From: Anaerolineaceae bacterium
Lineage (GTDB): Bacteria; Chloroflexota; Anaerolineae; Aggregatilineales; Phototrophicaceae
Reading direction: 5' to 3'
Length of the DNA stretch: 44,061 nucleotides
Assembly (NCBI GenBank): GCA_007693385.1
Contig: REDR01000038.1
Coordinates: 1-44,061 of the forward strand
Part shown: one piece after another, positions 33,774 through 42,585 of the stretch
How positions within the stretch are numbered: position 1 is the stretch's first letter
How the letters are laid out: each line of letters starts with the position of its first letter
Translations under genes and position numbers: made by a program
The notes under the pieces: generated by a model
The model's input: the letters and a program-made list of their open reading frames with translations, nothing else
Database searches by the model: none
Told to the model about the DNA's origin: nothing

Positions 33774-33857
33774 GTGCGCCCGATGAAGCAGGAATTGGCA
33801 TGTATGTTCAAGCGATGCGTTTGAGCGTATCTGCCAGTTCCGTCTGATCGGGCGTGC
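33774..33857 (+). promoter_or_regulatory. Long leader hairpin directly upstream of pnp
   Basis: Three stacked stems fold into one rod: 33774-33784 with 33847-33857 (8 Watson-Crick pairs plus wobbles), 33791-33800 with 33832-33841 (10 pairs, one G-U), and 33802-33814 with 33818-33830 (13 pairs including several G-U, 3-nt loop). The rod ends 9 nt before the pnp SD. In enterobacteria a long leader duplex of this kind is cut by RNase III and mediates PNPase autoregulation; the same is inferred here. Confidence 0.7.
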
Positions 33858-33880
33858 GCTTTTTATGGAGGTTTTTTTCT

Positions 33881-36121
33881 ATGGCAACAATTCAAAAAGC
33901 TGTACGCCAGTACAAGATCAACGTACATGGCAAAGAGATACAAATCGAAACCGGACGCCTTGCCGAACAAGCGGGCGGCGCGGTGACGGTGCGCGTTGGC
34001 GATACGATGCTGTTCGCATCCGCCACGATGAGCAAGAACGCCCGCGAAGGTCTGGACTTCTTCCCGCTTAGCGTGGACTACGAAGAGAAGCTGTATGCCG
34101 GTGGGCGTATCCCCGGTAGCTTCTTCCGGCGCGAAGGCCGCCCATCGGAGGGCGCGATCTTGATTTCTCGCGTGATTGACCGCACCTTGCGCCCGCTTTT
34201 CCCCGACGGGATGCGGAACGAAGTGCAGTTAATCCTGATGTCGCTGAGCCACGATCAGGAAAATCACGTCGATATGATGGGCATTGTGGCCGCTAGTGCC
34301 GCGCTGACTATCTCCAATATCCCGTGGGATGGCCCGGTGGCCGGTGTGCGTATCGGCTTGATTAACAATCAACTGGTCGTTAACCCGACTTATCCCGACA
34401 TGGTGAATAGCCGCCTTGATCTGCGCGTGTCCGGCACGTATGACGCGATCAACATGGTGGAATGTGCCGCCGACGAAGTGCCGGAAGATACCATGATCGA
34501 GGCGCTGGAATTGGCGCACGAGACGATCCGCCCGCTTGTCGAGCTTCAGCGCCAGATGCGCGAGGAAGTCGGCAAAGAGAAAGCCGAATTCGTCAAAGCG
34601 GAAGAAGACGAAGATTTGATGAGCGCCGTCGCCGACAAGACCCGCGACAAAGTGCGCGACATCATCACCGTGCAGACCGAGCGTGACGAGCGTAGCGAAG
34701 CGCTGAGCGAATTGCGCGATGCGCTGGTCGAAGAATACGACGCGCTGAACGCCACCATCGAAGACGAGGAAGCGCTGGTTTCCGCTAAGAGCGTGCGGCA
34801 GGCGATGGACAAAGTGCTGAAGCAGGAAGTCCGCAAGCGCATTGTTGATGAGGGCATCCGCCCCGATGGGCGCGGCTATACCGAAATCCGAGAGCTTTCG
34901 TCCGATGTCGCCTTGATCCCGCGTGTACACGGCTCCGGCCTGTTCTCACGCGGGCAGACGCAGGTGCTATCCATCGCCACGCTGGGCACGCCCCGCGACG
35001 CGCAAGAGTTGGACGGCCTCAGCCCGGACGACAACAAGCGCTATCTGCATCATTACAACTTCCCGCCTTACAGCACCGGCGAGGCGTACCCGTTGCGCGG
35101 TACCAAGCGCCGCGAAGTCGGTCACGGTGCGCTGGCGGAAGCCGCATTGCTTCCGGTCATCCCCGATGAGGACGTTTTCCCGTATACGATTCGCGTCGTC
35201 AGCGAAGTGATGAGTTCTAACGGTAGTACGTCGATGGGTAGCGTGTGTGGTAGCACGCTGGCTTTGATGGACGCCGGTGTGCCGATCTTGCGTCCGGTGG
35301 CCGGTATCGCTATGGGGCTGATTAAAGAAGGCGATAAAGTCGCCGTCCTCACCGATATTCAGGGTATGGAAGACCATATCGGCGACATGGACTTCAAAGT
35401 GGCCGGTACCGAGCGCGGCATCACCGCGCTACAAATGGACATTAAAATCTCCGGCATTTCCCGCGATGTGATGGCGCAAGCGATGGCGCAAGCCCGCGAC
35501 GCTCGCCTGCAAATTCTGGATGTGATGCTATCGGCCATCGACGCCCCGCGTGAGAGCCTCAACGCTTACGCGCCGCGCATGGTGACCATCAAGATACATC
35601 CCGACAAAATCGGCGCGGTCATCGGGCCGGGCGGTAAGGTCATTCGCGGCATACAGGATCAGACCGGCGTCAAGATCGACATTCAGGAAGACGGCACGGT
35701 GTTCATCGCCGGTGTCGATGGCCCGTCTGTGGATACCGCCGTGACCAAGATCAACGAACTGACCGAAGATGTCGAGCTAGGCCGCATCTACACCGGCCGC
35801 GTGACCCGCATCGAGCCGTATGGCGTGTTTGTGGAGTTCATGACCGGCAAAGAGGGCATGGTGCATATCTCGCAGTTGGCCGATTACCGCGTGGAAAAGC
35901 CGGAAGACATCGTGAAGCTAGAAGATGAAGTCATGGTCATGGTCATCGACGTTGACCCGGGTTCCGGCAAGGTGCGTCTCAGCCGTCAGGCGGTTCTGGA
36001 AGGCTGGACGATAGACGAAGCCCGCGCCGCCGATAGTCGCGGCGGTGGTCGTCGTGGTGGCGGCGGTGGTGATCGTCGCGGCGGTGGTGGTGATCGTCGT
36101 GGCGGTGGCGGCCGACGCTAG
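33881..36121 (+). CDS. pnp: Polyribonucleotide nucleotidyltransferase (PNPase) with RGG-like tail
   Basis: A 746-residue PNPase. Although the frame is open from 33854, GGAGG (33867-33871) and homologue starts fix ATG 33881 ([17 protein letters not shown]). It contains two RNase PH domains, the first with [16 protein letters not shown], the second with [35 protein letters not shown] and [13 protein letters not shown], the active-site aspartates. A KH domain ([16 protein letters not shown]) and an S1 domain ([20 protein letters not shown]) follow. The last ~30 residues are almost only Gly, Arg and Asp ([10 protein letters not shown] repeats), an RGG-like RNA-binding or condensate-type tail. It degrades RNA 3'-5' by phosphorolysis. 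Hairpins and a terminator follow. Confidence 0.96.
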   Translation: MATIQKAVRQYKINVHGKEIQIETGRLAEQAGGAVTVRVGDTMLFASATMSKNAREGLDFFPLSVDYEEKLYAGGRIPGSFFRREGRPSEGAILISRVIDRTLRPLFPDGMRNEVQLILMSLSHDQENHVDMMGIVAASAALTISNIPWDGPVAGVRIGLINNQLVVNPTYPDMVNSRLDLRVSGTYDAINMVECAADEVPEDTMIEALELAHETIRPLVELQRQMREEVGKEKAEFVKAEEDEDLMSAVADKTRDKVRDIITVQTERDERSEALSELRDALVEEYDALNATIEDEEALVSAKSVRQAMDKVLKQEVRKRIVDEGIRPDGRGYTEIRELSSDVALIPRVHGSGLFSRGQTQVLSIATLGTPRDAQELDGLSPDDNKRYLHHYNFPPYSTGEAYPLRGTKRREVGHGALAEAALLPVIPDEDVFPYTIRVVSEVMSSNGSTSMGSVCGSTLALMDAGVPILRPVAGIAMGLIKEGDKVAVLTDIQGMEDHIGDMDFKVAGTERGITALQMDIKISGISRDVMAQAMAQARDARLQILDVMLSAIDAPRESLNAYAPRMVTIKIHPDKIGAVIGPGGKVIRGIQDQTGVKIDIQEDGTVFIAGVDGPSVDTAVTKINELTEDVELGRIYTGRVTRIEPYGVFVEFMTGKEGMVHISQLADYRVEKPEDIVKLEDEVMVMVIDVDPGSGKVRLSRQAVLEGWTIDEARAADSRGGGRRGGGGGDRRGGGGDRRGGGGRR

Positions 36122-36149
36122 GTCGGTAAGCCGCCGCTAGTAGAGTAGG

Positions 36150-36169
36150 GGGCGTAGCGTGCTACGCCC
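36150..36169. repeat. Short perfect palindrome (hairpin)
   Basis: GGGCGTAGC-GT-GCTACGCCC, a 9-bp perfect inverted repeat downstream of pnp. The next palindrome, 21 bp on, has the same design, so both look like dispersed intergenic palindromic elements. Confidence 0.6.
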
Positions 36170-36190
36170 ACCAACACGGACGGGATTCGC

Positions 36191-36212
36191 GGGGCGCAAT
36201 GTATTGCGCCCC
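36191..36212. repeat. Short perfect palindrome (hairpin)
   Basis: GGGGCGCAAT-GT-ATTGCGCCCC, a 10-bp perfect inverted repeat followed by TAC. It shares length, GT centre and G-rich arms with the element at 36150. Confidence 0.6.
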
Positions 36213-36292
36213 TACAAACGGAAATCTTGTGCGGGCGCGGAAAACAGGCGTGAATCTATCTCGCCCGTGCTGTTTGCCAATAACCAACATGC

Positions 36293-36317
36293 ACCCCGCT
36301 TGACGGGGCGCTTTTTT
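36293..36317 (+). terminator. Intrinsic terminator downstream of pnp
   Basis: CCCCG (36294-36298) and CGGGG (36304-36308) with loop CTTGA, extended by outer G-C pairs, then CTTTTTTCTT. It lies about 170 bp after pnp and 75 bp before the next gene. Confidence 0.75.
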
Positions 36318-36389
36318 CTTGCCCTGAAACTGGTGTAAAATAGACAACAAGCAGATAACTGTGTTGATGGTGTTATAGAGGTCTTTGCC

Positions 36390-37712
36390 GTGAATTCAAC
36401 CTCCCCGCCGCTCATCACATCGGCGCGTTGGGGAACGCGCACCAAACGCATCGTCGCCATAGCGCTGTTAATTGGCTCGGCGATCAGTTTGTTTTATCTC
36501 AGTGGCATGATTCCAATGCTGGTCATCTCGGCGTTGTTGTCGTATCTGCTGTGGCCGCTTGTCAACATCATTGACCGCCGGATTACTAGACTATTCGGCT
36601 TTCAGGTGCGCTCGTTGTCGGTGGCGCTCACATTTGTCATCCTGATCGCGGTGTTTACCGTGTCGTTTATCGTGGTCATTCCGGTGATCGTCGGCCAGAT
36701 CGAGCAATTAGGCGATCGCATTCCGGTGCTAGCCGCCGATCTGGAATCCGGCCTGCGCCGTACGCTCAGCCACCCGTTGAGCATCGGCGGCACGCCGATT
36801 CTGCTGGAAGGCGAGCCGATCATCCCGATAGAGCGCTTTGACGCCATCACCGAGGGCGACCCGCTCGGCGTGTTGATCGGCAATGGCGAGTTCGATATTT
36901 TCGCGGTCATCGGCGGCTTCCTGATGTCGGTGGGTGCGCCAGCCTTCAGCGTGCTAGGCGGGGCGTTCGTCGCCGTCATCAATCTGGCGTTCATCATCGT
37001 GATTATGTTTTACCTGATGCGTGACGGTGAGGCGTTCGTCGCGCATTTCGTCAACATCACGCCGAAGCCGTATCAAGGCGATATGCGCCGCCTGTTCTAC
37101 GAGCTAGGCCGCGTGTGGAACGCTTATCTGCGCGGCCAGTTGATTTTGTGTGTTGCGGTGGGCACGGCGGTCTATGTGGCCGCGCTGTTTCTCGGGTTGC
37201 CCGGCGCGCCGATGCTCGGGTTGATCGCCGCGCTACTGGAATTCATCCCCAATGTCGGGCCGATTGTCGCCACCATTCCGGCTGTTCTGGTGGCGCTACT
37301 CTCCGAATCCAGCACGATCCCGTTTTTATCCGGTTTGCCGTTCGCGCTGACCGTCGCCGTGGTCTGGACGATCATCCAGCAGATCGAATCCGTGTATCTG
37401 ACGCCGCGTGTGATGGGTGGCGAGTTGCACCTGCATCCGGTGGTGGTGGTCATCGCGTTGCTGGCGGGGGCATCCGTCGGCGGGGCGGTTGGCGTCATTC
37501 TGGCCGCGCCTTTCACCGCTACCGGACGGGTGTTCGGCCAATACTTCTACGGCAAGCTATTTGATGTCGAGCCGTTCTCCAAGCCCAAACCCTACGAGAT
37601 TGTGACACACCGGACGCGCCTCCTGCGCCTGTGGGATCACGTCCGGCGACGATTGAAAGACCGACGCGCACATCAACCACAAGGGGCGGATTCCGCGCCG
37701 GTAATCGAATAA
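36390..37712 (+). CDS. AI-2E/PerM-family membrane permease
   Basis: A 440-residue protein with about eight helices: an N-terminal pair after ~25 residues, the VRSLSVALTFVILIAVFTVSFIVVIPVI helix pair, a long extracytoplasmic-type loop (about 105-170), then FYLMRDGEAFVAHF, the RRLFYELGRVWNAYLRGQ segment, PGAPMLGLIAALLEFIPNVGPIVATIPAVL (the family hallmark) and a GELHLHPVVVVIALLAGASVGG re-entrant stretch. The family exports small molecules (AI-2) or ions; no substrate can be named. The start is GTG 36390 with AGAGG 8 bp before it. The C-terminal 50 residues are basic and cytoplasmic. Confidence 0.9.
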   Translation: MNSTSPPLITSARWGTRTKRIVAIALLIGSAISLFYLSGMIPMLVISALLSYLLWPLVNIIDRRITRLFGFQVRSLSVALTFVILIAVFTVSFIVVIPVIVGQIEQLGDRIPVLAADLESGLRRTLSHPLSIGGTPILLEGEPIIPIERFDAITEGDPLGVLIGNGEFDIFAVIGGFLMSVGAPAFSVLGGAFVAVINLAFIIVIMFYLMRDGEAFVAHFVNITPKPYQGDMRRLFYELGRVWNAYLRGQLILCVAVGTAVYVAALFLGLPGAPMLGLIAALLEFIPNVGPIVATIPAVLVALLSESSTIPFLSGLPFALTVAVVWTIIQQIESVYLTPRVMGGELHLHPVVVVIALLAGASVGGAVGVILAAPFTATGRVFGQYFYGKLFDVEPFSKPKPYEIVTHRTRLLRLWDHVRRRLKDRRAHQPQGADSAPVIE

Positions 37713-37731
37713 CAAGGGAGATTAAACAACG

Positions 37732-37920
37732 ATGTCTGACGATATTCCAACCGATGTGATCGCTGAAACCGAGAACTATGTCGCGTGGCGTAGTCAAGAG
37801 CCGGACGGCGAAACCGTGTTCCATATCGAATTGGGCGCGGTGACGTTGCACTTTTTCAAAGAAGAATGGCAAGAATTTCTCAGTCTGGCGAAGCTGGTAT
37901 CCGAACCAACATCTGAGTGA
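37732..37920 (+). CDS. Small hypothetical acidic protein
   Basis: A 62-residue soluble protein with no recognised family. It has a compact pattern of alternating strands (YVAWRSQEPDGETVFHIELGAVTLHFF, in parts) and a final helix (EEWQEFLSLAKLV). AAGGGAG precedes the ATG. Its stop overlaps the next start by one base (TGATG), and the next two genes overlap as well, so these three are translationally coupled after the permease. Confidence 0.75.
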   Translation: MSDDIPTDVIAETENYVAWRSQEPDGETVFHIELGAVTLHFFKEEWQEFLSLAKLVSEPTSE

Positions 37921-38723
37921 TGTCGGCTTTGATTGACGCGGTACGCAAGAACCTGCCGCCGAGCGCGTCGGACTTACGTCTGCTGGATGTCAACGGCGCG
38001 GCGGCGGATGGCTTATCGGCCTATCGCGCTGATCTGATCGCGATTCCGGTTGATGGTGACGCGGCGACGTGGCAGGTCGAACCGGCCAGCGTGGATGCTG
38101 TCGTCGCGCTGGACTACGTGCTGAATGACGCCTTTCTGTCCGCTTCGCTTTCCGTGTTGCGGGCGGGCGGGCGCTTGATCGTGGCGAACCGGCGCGGCGA
38201 TGTGCGCGAGGCGCTAGGGCGGCGGCTAGAGGCGGCGGGCTACGTGCGGATTCTGGTGGAGGCGGTGCCCGGCGGCGGCCTGCTGATGCGCGGTGAGCGC
38301 CAACACGACACCGCCGACACGCTCGCCCGTATTCGACACGCCGCCGCACAGGACGCTGACCGCCTTGATCTGACCACATTCAAGGGGCGCTATGTGCATC
38401 TGCTGATTCAGCAGACGCCGAACAAACCGGCGTGGCACATGACGCCGGATGAGCCGATCACATGGCGGGCGCTGGCGATCCGACGCGGCGAAGATCAGGC
38501 GGTGCTGGCTTTCAGCAGTCTGCCGAAGGCGGTCGGCTTCATGCAACCGGCCATCCTATCCGGCCACATCAAAGACGTGAATAAAGTCGGCAAATTCCGG
38601 CGCGAACGGGCGGCGCAGTGGCCGTTCAAGGTGCTGGTCAATCCGCATCAGGATGTGCTGGCCGACGCCGAATTGACGTTCATCACCGTCGATCATCGTC
38701 TGGCGGAGGCGCCGGATGAATAG
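37920..38723 (+). CDS. Methyltransferase-like protein with degenerate SAM site
   Basis: A 267-residue protein. Residues 1-125 follow a class I methyltransferase layout: LRLLDVNGAAADG where the glycine-rich SAM loop should be (GxGxG missing), VDAVVALDYVL as motif IV-like, and SVLRAGGRLIVANRRGDVREAL as the beta-5 region. Residues ~150-267 form a separate part of unknown family (VLAFSSLPKAVGFMQPAIL, then IKDVNKVGKFRRE). The start ATG 37920 shares a base with the preceding stop, and the end overlaps the following methyltransferase by 8 bp. It may be an inactive partner or a divergent enzyme. I cannot assign a substrate. Confidence 0.75.
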   Translation: MSALIDAVRKNLPPSASDLRLLDVNGAAADGLSAYRADLIAIPVDGDAATWQVEPASVDAVVALDYVLNDAFLSASLSVLRAGGRLIVANRRGDVREALGRRLEAAGYVRILVEAVPGGGLLMRGERQHDTADTLARIRHAAAQDADRLDLTTFKGRYVHLLIQQTPNKPAWHMTPDEPITWRALAIRRGEDQAVLAFSSLPKAVGFMQPAILSGHIKDVNKVGKFRRERAAQWPFKVLVNPHQDVLADAELTFITVDHRLAEAPDE

Positions 38724-39882
38724 CGACGATCTCGCCTTTTTGACATCGCCTGCCGGTGCGCGTCTGCTGGACGATCTGCGGGCGGTTGATTTGCAAGGCG
38801 ATCTGGTGCGCCATGTGACCGCCCTGCGTAAGACGTACAGCGCCGCGCAGGTCAGCGCCGCCATCACACAGGCCGAACTGCGGCGGGCGGCTGTGCCCAA
38901 ATTCGGCGCGTCTGCATCGCGCCTGTTCTTCACGGCGGATGCGCTCCAGCAAGCCAGCGATCCACTCATCCGCGCTTATCGCGCTGACATGGTGCGCGGC
39001 CAGCAAGTGCTGGACTTATGTTGCGGCATCGGCGCGGATGCGCTGGCCTTCGCCGCGACCAATCCGCATGTCTGCGGCATCGACTACGACGCGGAACGAA
39101 TCGCCATCGCCCGCCACAACGCCGCCGCGCTCGGCTTCGATCATCTGCATTTCATGGTCGATGATGTGACCGCCACGCGATACGACGCTGACGTGATCTT
39201 CTTCGATCCGGCTCGCCGCCATGCGGACGGACGCCGCATCCACGATGTAAACGCCTATATCCCGCCGTTGGACACCATCGACAAACATCACGCGGCGCGG
39301 CGTCTGGTCAAAGCGTCGCCCGCCGTTGATCTGCGCCAGTTGGCGGGGCGGACGTGCCGCGTGCAGTTCATCAGCGTGGCCGGTGATCTCAAAGAGGCGC
39401 TTTTGCACATCGACGACGCCGACGGCTTGAGCGCCACCCGCATTGAACCCGACGGGACACGCCATCATTGGGACGCGCCGACCACCCCGCCGGATGTCGC
39501 CACCGATCAGCCCGCCGACTACCTTATTGAACCCGACCCCGCATTAATTCGCGCCGGACTGGTGCGCGACCTTGCCGCGCAAATCGGCGGCGCTCTGCTC
39601 GACCCGACCATCGCCTACATCACCGCCGACCATGCCCCCGACTCGGTGTGGTGTCGGGCGTGGCGCGTGCTGGACTGGATGCCGTTCAACCTGAAGAAGC
39701 TCCGCGCTTATCTGCGCGGGCAGGGCGTCGGCACGGTCACGGTGAAGAAGCGCGGCTCGGCCATCACGCCGGAGGCGCTGACCGCCGGACTCAAGCTAAA
39801 AGGTGATGCTTCGCGCACGCTGGTTCTGACGCGCCACGAAAACCGCCCCATTGTGATGATTTGTGCAGATTATACAGCTTAA
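38716..39882 (+). CDS. SAM-dependent methyltransferase with C-terminal THUMP-like domain
   Basis: A 388-residue class I methyltransferase. Motif I VLDLCCGIGAD (98-108), acidic GIDYD (121-125) and motif IV FDPARR (163-168) are well formed; DPARR in this position is typical of the THUMP-like RNA-methyltransferase-related family. The C-terminal 90 residues (LDWMPFNLKKLRAYLRGQGVG, VTVKKRGSAITPEAL, LTRH) match that family's THUMP-like domain. Nucleic acid, probably RNA, is the likely substrate. It is translationally coupled to the degenerate methyltransferase-like protein just upstream by an ATGAATAG overlap. Confidence 0.88.
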   Translation: MNSDDLAFLTSPAGARLLDDLRAVDLQGDLVRHVTALRKTYSAAQVSAAITQAELRRAAVPKFGASASRLFFTADALQQASDPLIRAYRADMVRGQQVLDLCCGIGADALAFAATNPHVCGIDYDAERIAIARHNAAALGFDHLHFMVDDVTATRYDADVIFFDPARRHADGRRIHDVNAYIPPLDTIDKHHAARRLVKASPAVDLRQLAGRTCRVQFISVAGDLKEALLHIDDADGLSATRIEPDGTRHHWDAPTTPPDVATDQPADYLIEPDPALIRAGLVRDLAAQIGGALLDPTIAYITADHAPDSVWCRAWRVLDWMPFNLKKLRAYLRGQGVGTVTVKKRGSAITPEALTAGLKLKGDASRTLVLTRHENRPIVMICADYTA

Positions 39883-39888
39883 ATGCGA

Positions 39889-39894
39889 TATAAT
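39889..39894 (+). promoter_or_regulatory. Candidate -10 box for the aldehyde dehydrogenase gene
   Basis: Perfect TATAAT at 39889-39894, seven bases after the methyltransferase stop and 42 bp before the next ATG. The best upstream hexamer, TTGTGC at 39861, is 22 bp away, so the -35 is poor. Confidence 0.45.
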
Positions 39895-39936
39895 GGGTTA
39901 AATTGCCACATAAAAATTTGAGAGGATTTTTAACAG

Positions 39937-41496
39937 ATGTTAATGCCATATCGTCCTGAACCGTTGACGGATTTTTCCTTGCCGGAGAATCAAGCCGCCT
40001 TCGCGTCCGCGCTGGAAGCGGTGAAAAGTGAACTGGGTCGCGTGTATCCGCTGGTCATCAACGGCCAGCGCATCGAGCTAGAAGAGACGTTCGCATCGGT
40101 CAATCCCGCCCGCCCCGATGAGGTTATCGGCTACTTTGCCAACGGTAGCGCCGTGCATGTCGATCAGGCGATGAGCGCCGCGAGTGATGCGTTCGAGACA
40201 TGGAAGCACGTCCCGCCCGCCGAACGCGCCCGCTATCTGGTCAAAGCGGCGGCGGAGATGCGCCGCCGCAAGCACGAATTCAGCGCGACGATGGTACTGG
40301 AAATCGGCAAAAGCTGGGCGGAAGCCGACGCCGACACCGCCGAAGCCATCGACTTTTTAGAATACTATGCGCGGCAGATCGTCCGCATCGCGGACAGTAG
40401 CGGCCTGTTAGCGCCGTTCCCGTCCGAACAGCTTGACCTGCAATACATCCCGCTAGGCGTCAGCGCGGTCATCCCGCCGTGGAATTTCGCCTGCGCCATC
40501 GCTACCGGCATGATGTCGGCGACCATCGTCGCCGGTAATACCGCGCTGTGGAAGCCCGCCGAGCAAAGCCCGTTCATCGCGTGGAAAGTCGGCGAATTGT
40601 TCTGGAACAACGGCCTGCCGGATGGCGTGCTGAACTTCCTGACCGGGCCGGGCGAGGTGGTCGGCGGGCGCATGGTGGAGCATCCACAGACGCGGCTGGT
40701 CGCCTTCACCGGCTCACGCGAGGTCGGCACCGGCATCTATGAGAAGGCCGCCCGCGTCCAGCCCGGCCAGAAATGGCTGAAGCGCACCGTGCTAGAGATG
40801 GGCGGCAAAGACGCGGTGCTAGTCGATGAAACCGCCGATTTAGAGCAGGCCGCCGCCGCCATCGTCGCCAGCGCGTTCGGCTTTCAGGGGCAAAAATGTA
40901 GCGCGGGCAGTCGCGCCATCATCGTTGACCGCGTGTATGATAACGTCGTGGAGCAAGTGTTGAAGTTGACGCGGCAGATCACCGTCGGCGCGACGGATCG
41001 CGGCGCAGATGTCTATCTCGGCCCGGTGGTCGATCTGGACGCGCTGAATAAGATCATGGGCTATATCGAACTCGGCACGGAAGAAGGGCGACTGTTGCAC
41101 GGCGGCAAGCGCATTGATACGCCGGAGGGCGGCTACTTCATCGAGCCGACGATCTTCGGTGATGTGCCGCGCACCGCCCGCATCGCCCGCGAAGAAATCT
41201 TCGGGCCGGTGCTGGCCTGTATGCGGGCTGATGATTACGACGACGCGCTGGACATCGCCAACGATACCGACTATGGCCTGACCGGTGCGGTATTCAGCAC
41301 AGACCGCGCCCGTCTGGAACGCGCCCGCCGCGAATACCACGTCGGCAATCTGTATTTCAACCGTAAATGCACCGGCGCTATCGTCGGCGCTCACCCGTTC
41401 GGCGGCTTCAACATGAGTGGCACGAATAGCAAGGCGGGCGGCCCGGATTACCTGTTGCTGTTCACGCAGGCCAAGAGTATCGCCGAAAAACTTTAA
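39937..41496 (+). CDS. pruA: L-glutamate gamma-semialdehyde (P5C) dehydrogenase
   Basis: A 519-residue aldehyde dehydrogenase of the P5C dehydrogenase/RocA group. Catalytic residues: N183 in [11 protein letters not shown]287 in [11 protein letters not shown]321 in [13 protein letters not shown], and NAD contacts at WKPAEQSP and FTGSREVG. C-terminal [32 protein letters not shown] (in parts) is typical of the P5C clade. It oxidises glutamate semialdehyde to glutamate with NAD in proline breakdown. No proline dehydrogenase is adjacent. GAGAGGA precedes ATG 39937. Confidence 0.94.
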   Translation: MLMPYRPEPLTDFSLPENQAAFASALEAVKSELGRVYPLVINGQRIELEETFASVNPARPDEVIGYFANGSAVHVDQAMSAASDAFETWKHVPPAERARYLVKAAAEMRRRKHEFSATMVLEIGKSWAEADADTAEAIDFLEYYARQIVRIADSSGLLAPFPSEQLDLQYIPLGVSAVIPPWNFACAIATGMMSATIVAGNTALWKPAEQSPFIAWKVGELFWNNGLPDGVLNFLTGPGEVVGGRMVEHPQTRLVAFTGSREVGTGIYEKAARVQPGQKWLKRTVLEMGGKDAVLVDETADLEQAAAAIVASAFGFQGQKCSAGSRAIIVDRVYDNVVEQVLKLTRQITVGATDRGADVYLGPVVDLDALNKIMGYIELGTEEGRLLHGGKRIDTPEGGYFIEPTIFGDVPRTARIAREEIFGPVLACMRADDYDDALDIANDTDYGLTGAVFSTDRARLERARREYHVGNLYFNRKCTGAIVGAHPFGGFNMSGTNSKAGGPDYLLLFTQAKSIAEKL

Positions 41497-41514
41497 CGTT
41501 TGCCCGCTTTTGCG

Positions 41515-41520
41515 TATAAT
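41515..41520 (+). promoter_or_regulatory. -10 box upstream of the phosphoribosyltransferase
   Basis: Perfect TATAAT at 41515-41520, just after the dehydrogenase stop. No good -35 at 17 bp (a TTGCCC is too close, 9 bp). A start near 41527 would place the following hairpin at the head of the leader. Confidence 0.45.
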
Positions 41521-41538
41521 AAACTCAGTACCAGAATC

Positions 41539-41565
41539 AGACAGGTCTGCTACATAGACCTGTCT
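41539..41565 (+). terminator. 10-bp perfect hairpin in the phosphoribosyltransferase leader (terminator or attenuator)
   Basis: AGACAGGTCT (41539-41548) and AGACCTGTCT (41556-41565) with loop GCTACAT, followed by TTGTGTCT. It may end the dehydrogenase transcript, or, being downstream of the TATAAT, act as an attenuator or RNA-stabilising hairpin in the next gene's leader. Confidence 0.6.
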
Positions 41566-41608
41566 TTGTGTCTATAAACGCGATAACGTCAACTTTTGAG
41601 GGAATGCG

Positions 41609-42142
41609 ATGGGGCAATCACAAGAGCCGATGCAAACGAAATTATTGACATGGGAAGACATCGACAAACTACTCGATAGTCTCGTCCCGCAAATTAAGAG
41701 CGTCGGCCTGTTCGATGCGATGGTGATGATTACACGCGGCGGCATTGTGCCCGGCGGCTTGCTGGCCGAAGGACTGGGCATCTACCATGTGCTGACCGCC
41801 GCCGTGGACTTTCCCGCCACTGAAGAAGCGCAGTTGATGGCGTGGCCGTCCTTCCTGCAATTTCCGGCGGTCAGCTTGCTCGAAGGGCGGCGCGTGTTGA
41901 TCGTCGATGATGTGTGGGGTAGCGGGCGCACTAGCACCGCCGTGCGCGGGCGGGTGCAGGCCGCCGGTGCCCAGCCGTTCTCTTGCGTGTTCCACTTCAA
42001 CCCGTACCGCTCGTTATTCAGCAAAGTGCGCCCGGATTTTTACGGCGACATCACACAGGCTTATGTCGTCTATCCGTGGGAGGTGGATCGCGGGTTACGT
42101 GGGATGGGGTTGCGTTCGCCATCGCCGGAGCCGACCAACTGA
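41609..42142 (+). CDS. Purine/xanthine-type phosphoribosyltransferase
   Basis: A 177-residue type I phosphoribosyltransferase. The PRPP-binding loop is VLIVDDVWGSGRTST at 96-110 and the pyrophosphate loop TRGGIVPGG at 42-50. The fold order is standard, with a hood region of about 65 residues after the PRPP loop (CVFHFNPYRSLF). It would join PRPP with a purine base (xanthine/hypoxanthine/guanine salvage) in the cytoplasm. Base specificity cannot be settled; an archaeal-type Hpt/Xpt or a regulatory PyrR-like role are alternatives. GAGGGA precedes the ATG. Confidence 0.85.
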   Translation: MGQSQEPMQTKLLTWEDIDKLLDSLVPQIKSVGLFDAMVMITRGGIVPGGLLAEGLGIYHVLTAAVDFPATEEAQLMAWPSFLQFPAVSLLEGRRVLIVDDVWGSGRTSTAVRGRVQAAGAQPFSCVFHFNPYRSLFSKVRPDFYGDITQAYVVYPWEVDRGLRGMGLRSPSPEPTN

Positions 42143-42202
42143 TGGCGACCCGCCGGACGGCGTTTAATTTCATCTGGCTTTCAGGCATCCTATTTGCTTT
42201 TC

Positions 42203-42211
42203 TGCTATAAT
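42203..42211 (+). promoter_or_regulatory. Extended -10 promoter for the S1 leader
   Basis: TGC-TATAAT (42203-42211) is a perfect extended -10. The -35 region is weak. Transcription would start near 42218 and run about 370 nt to the S1 start codon. Confidence 0.6.
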
Positions 42212-42585
42212 TGTTTGCATCATGCTATCTTCGTCTTGCACTATATCGAGATGGGGTGTGCCTGTGCTTTTATATCGCTGATTCGTCGTGCGGAGAGACG
42301 GCGATGGGTGGCCGCTTGATCGGTTATATTCAGCATCGTGCAAGAGCGTTTGTCATACGCGCAATCCGGCGATTACAGTCCGTCGTGGCCTATTACTCAA
42401 TCTCTGGTCTGGAGGTGAGATCGGCGGCACGCGAACAAAACACAATCGCAGTCTGTAACAATCTGCGGTTGTCAGTAATGAGCAGATTATTCGCTATCCA
42501 CACCTGAGAAAGGAGTACGCGCAGAACAACAACTAATCACCCATAGACGAGCAGGCGAGTTGTTGTCTTGCGTTATTTTTATATC
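42212..42585 (+). promoter_or_regulatory. Long structured leader upstream of ribosomal protein S1
   Basis: The gene-free stretch 42143-42585. It holds the extended -10 at 42203, a 10-bp hairpin ACAATCGCAG/CTGCGGTTGT (42442-42451 with 42463-42472, one G-U), an AAAGGAG (42509-42515) with no start codon within reach, and the large hairpin at 42519-42573. The open frame 42211-42507 overlaps the -10 box and has no family-like sequence, so I treat it as chance. The leader may be an S1 autoregulation site or a separate small RNA. Confidence 0.55.
42519..42580 (+). promoter_or_regulatory. 16-bp-class hairpin with T-rich end between SD and S1 start
   Basis: 42519-42534 pairs with 42558-42573 with one mismatch (core ACAACAACT/AGTTGTTGT), loop of 23 nt, then TTATTTTT. 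It resembles an intrinsic terminator for the leader RNA but ends 13 bp before the S1 ATG. If it folds in the mRNA, it shortens the distance between the upstream AAAGGAG and the ATG from 70 nt to about 15 nt. Confidence 0.6.

Noticed and set aside
36122-36389. tRNA gene or CRISPR in the pnp downstream region
   Set aside because: Only hairpins; no cloverleaf, no CCA-ended acceptor stem and no regularly spaced repeats.
42211-42507. 98-codon open frame upstream of the S1 gene
   Set aside because: It starts at a TTG inside the -10 box, has no SD, and its translation has no domain-like pattern. The RNA structure there explains the stretch better.
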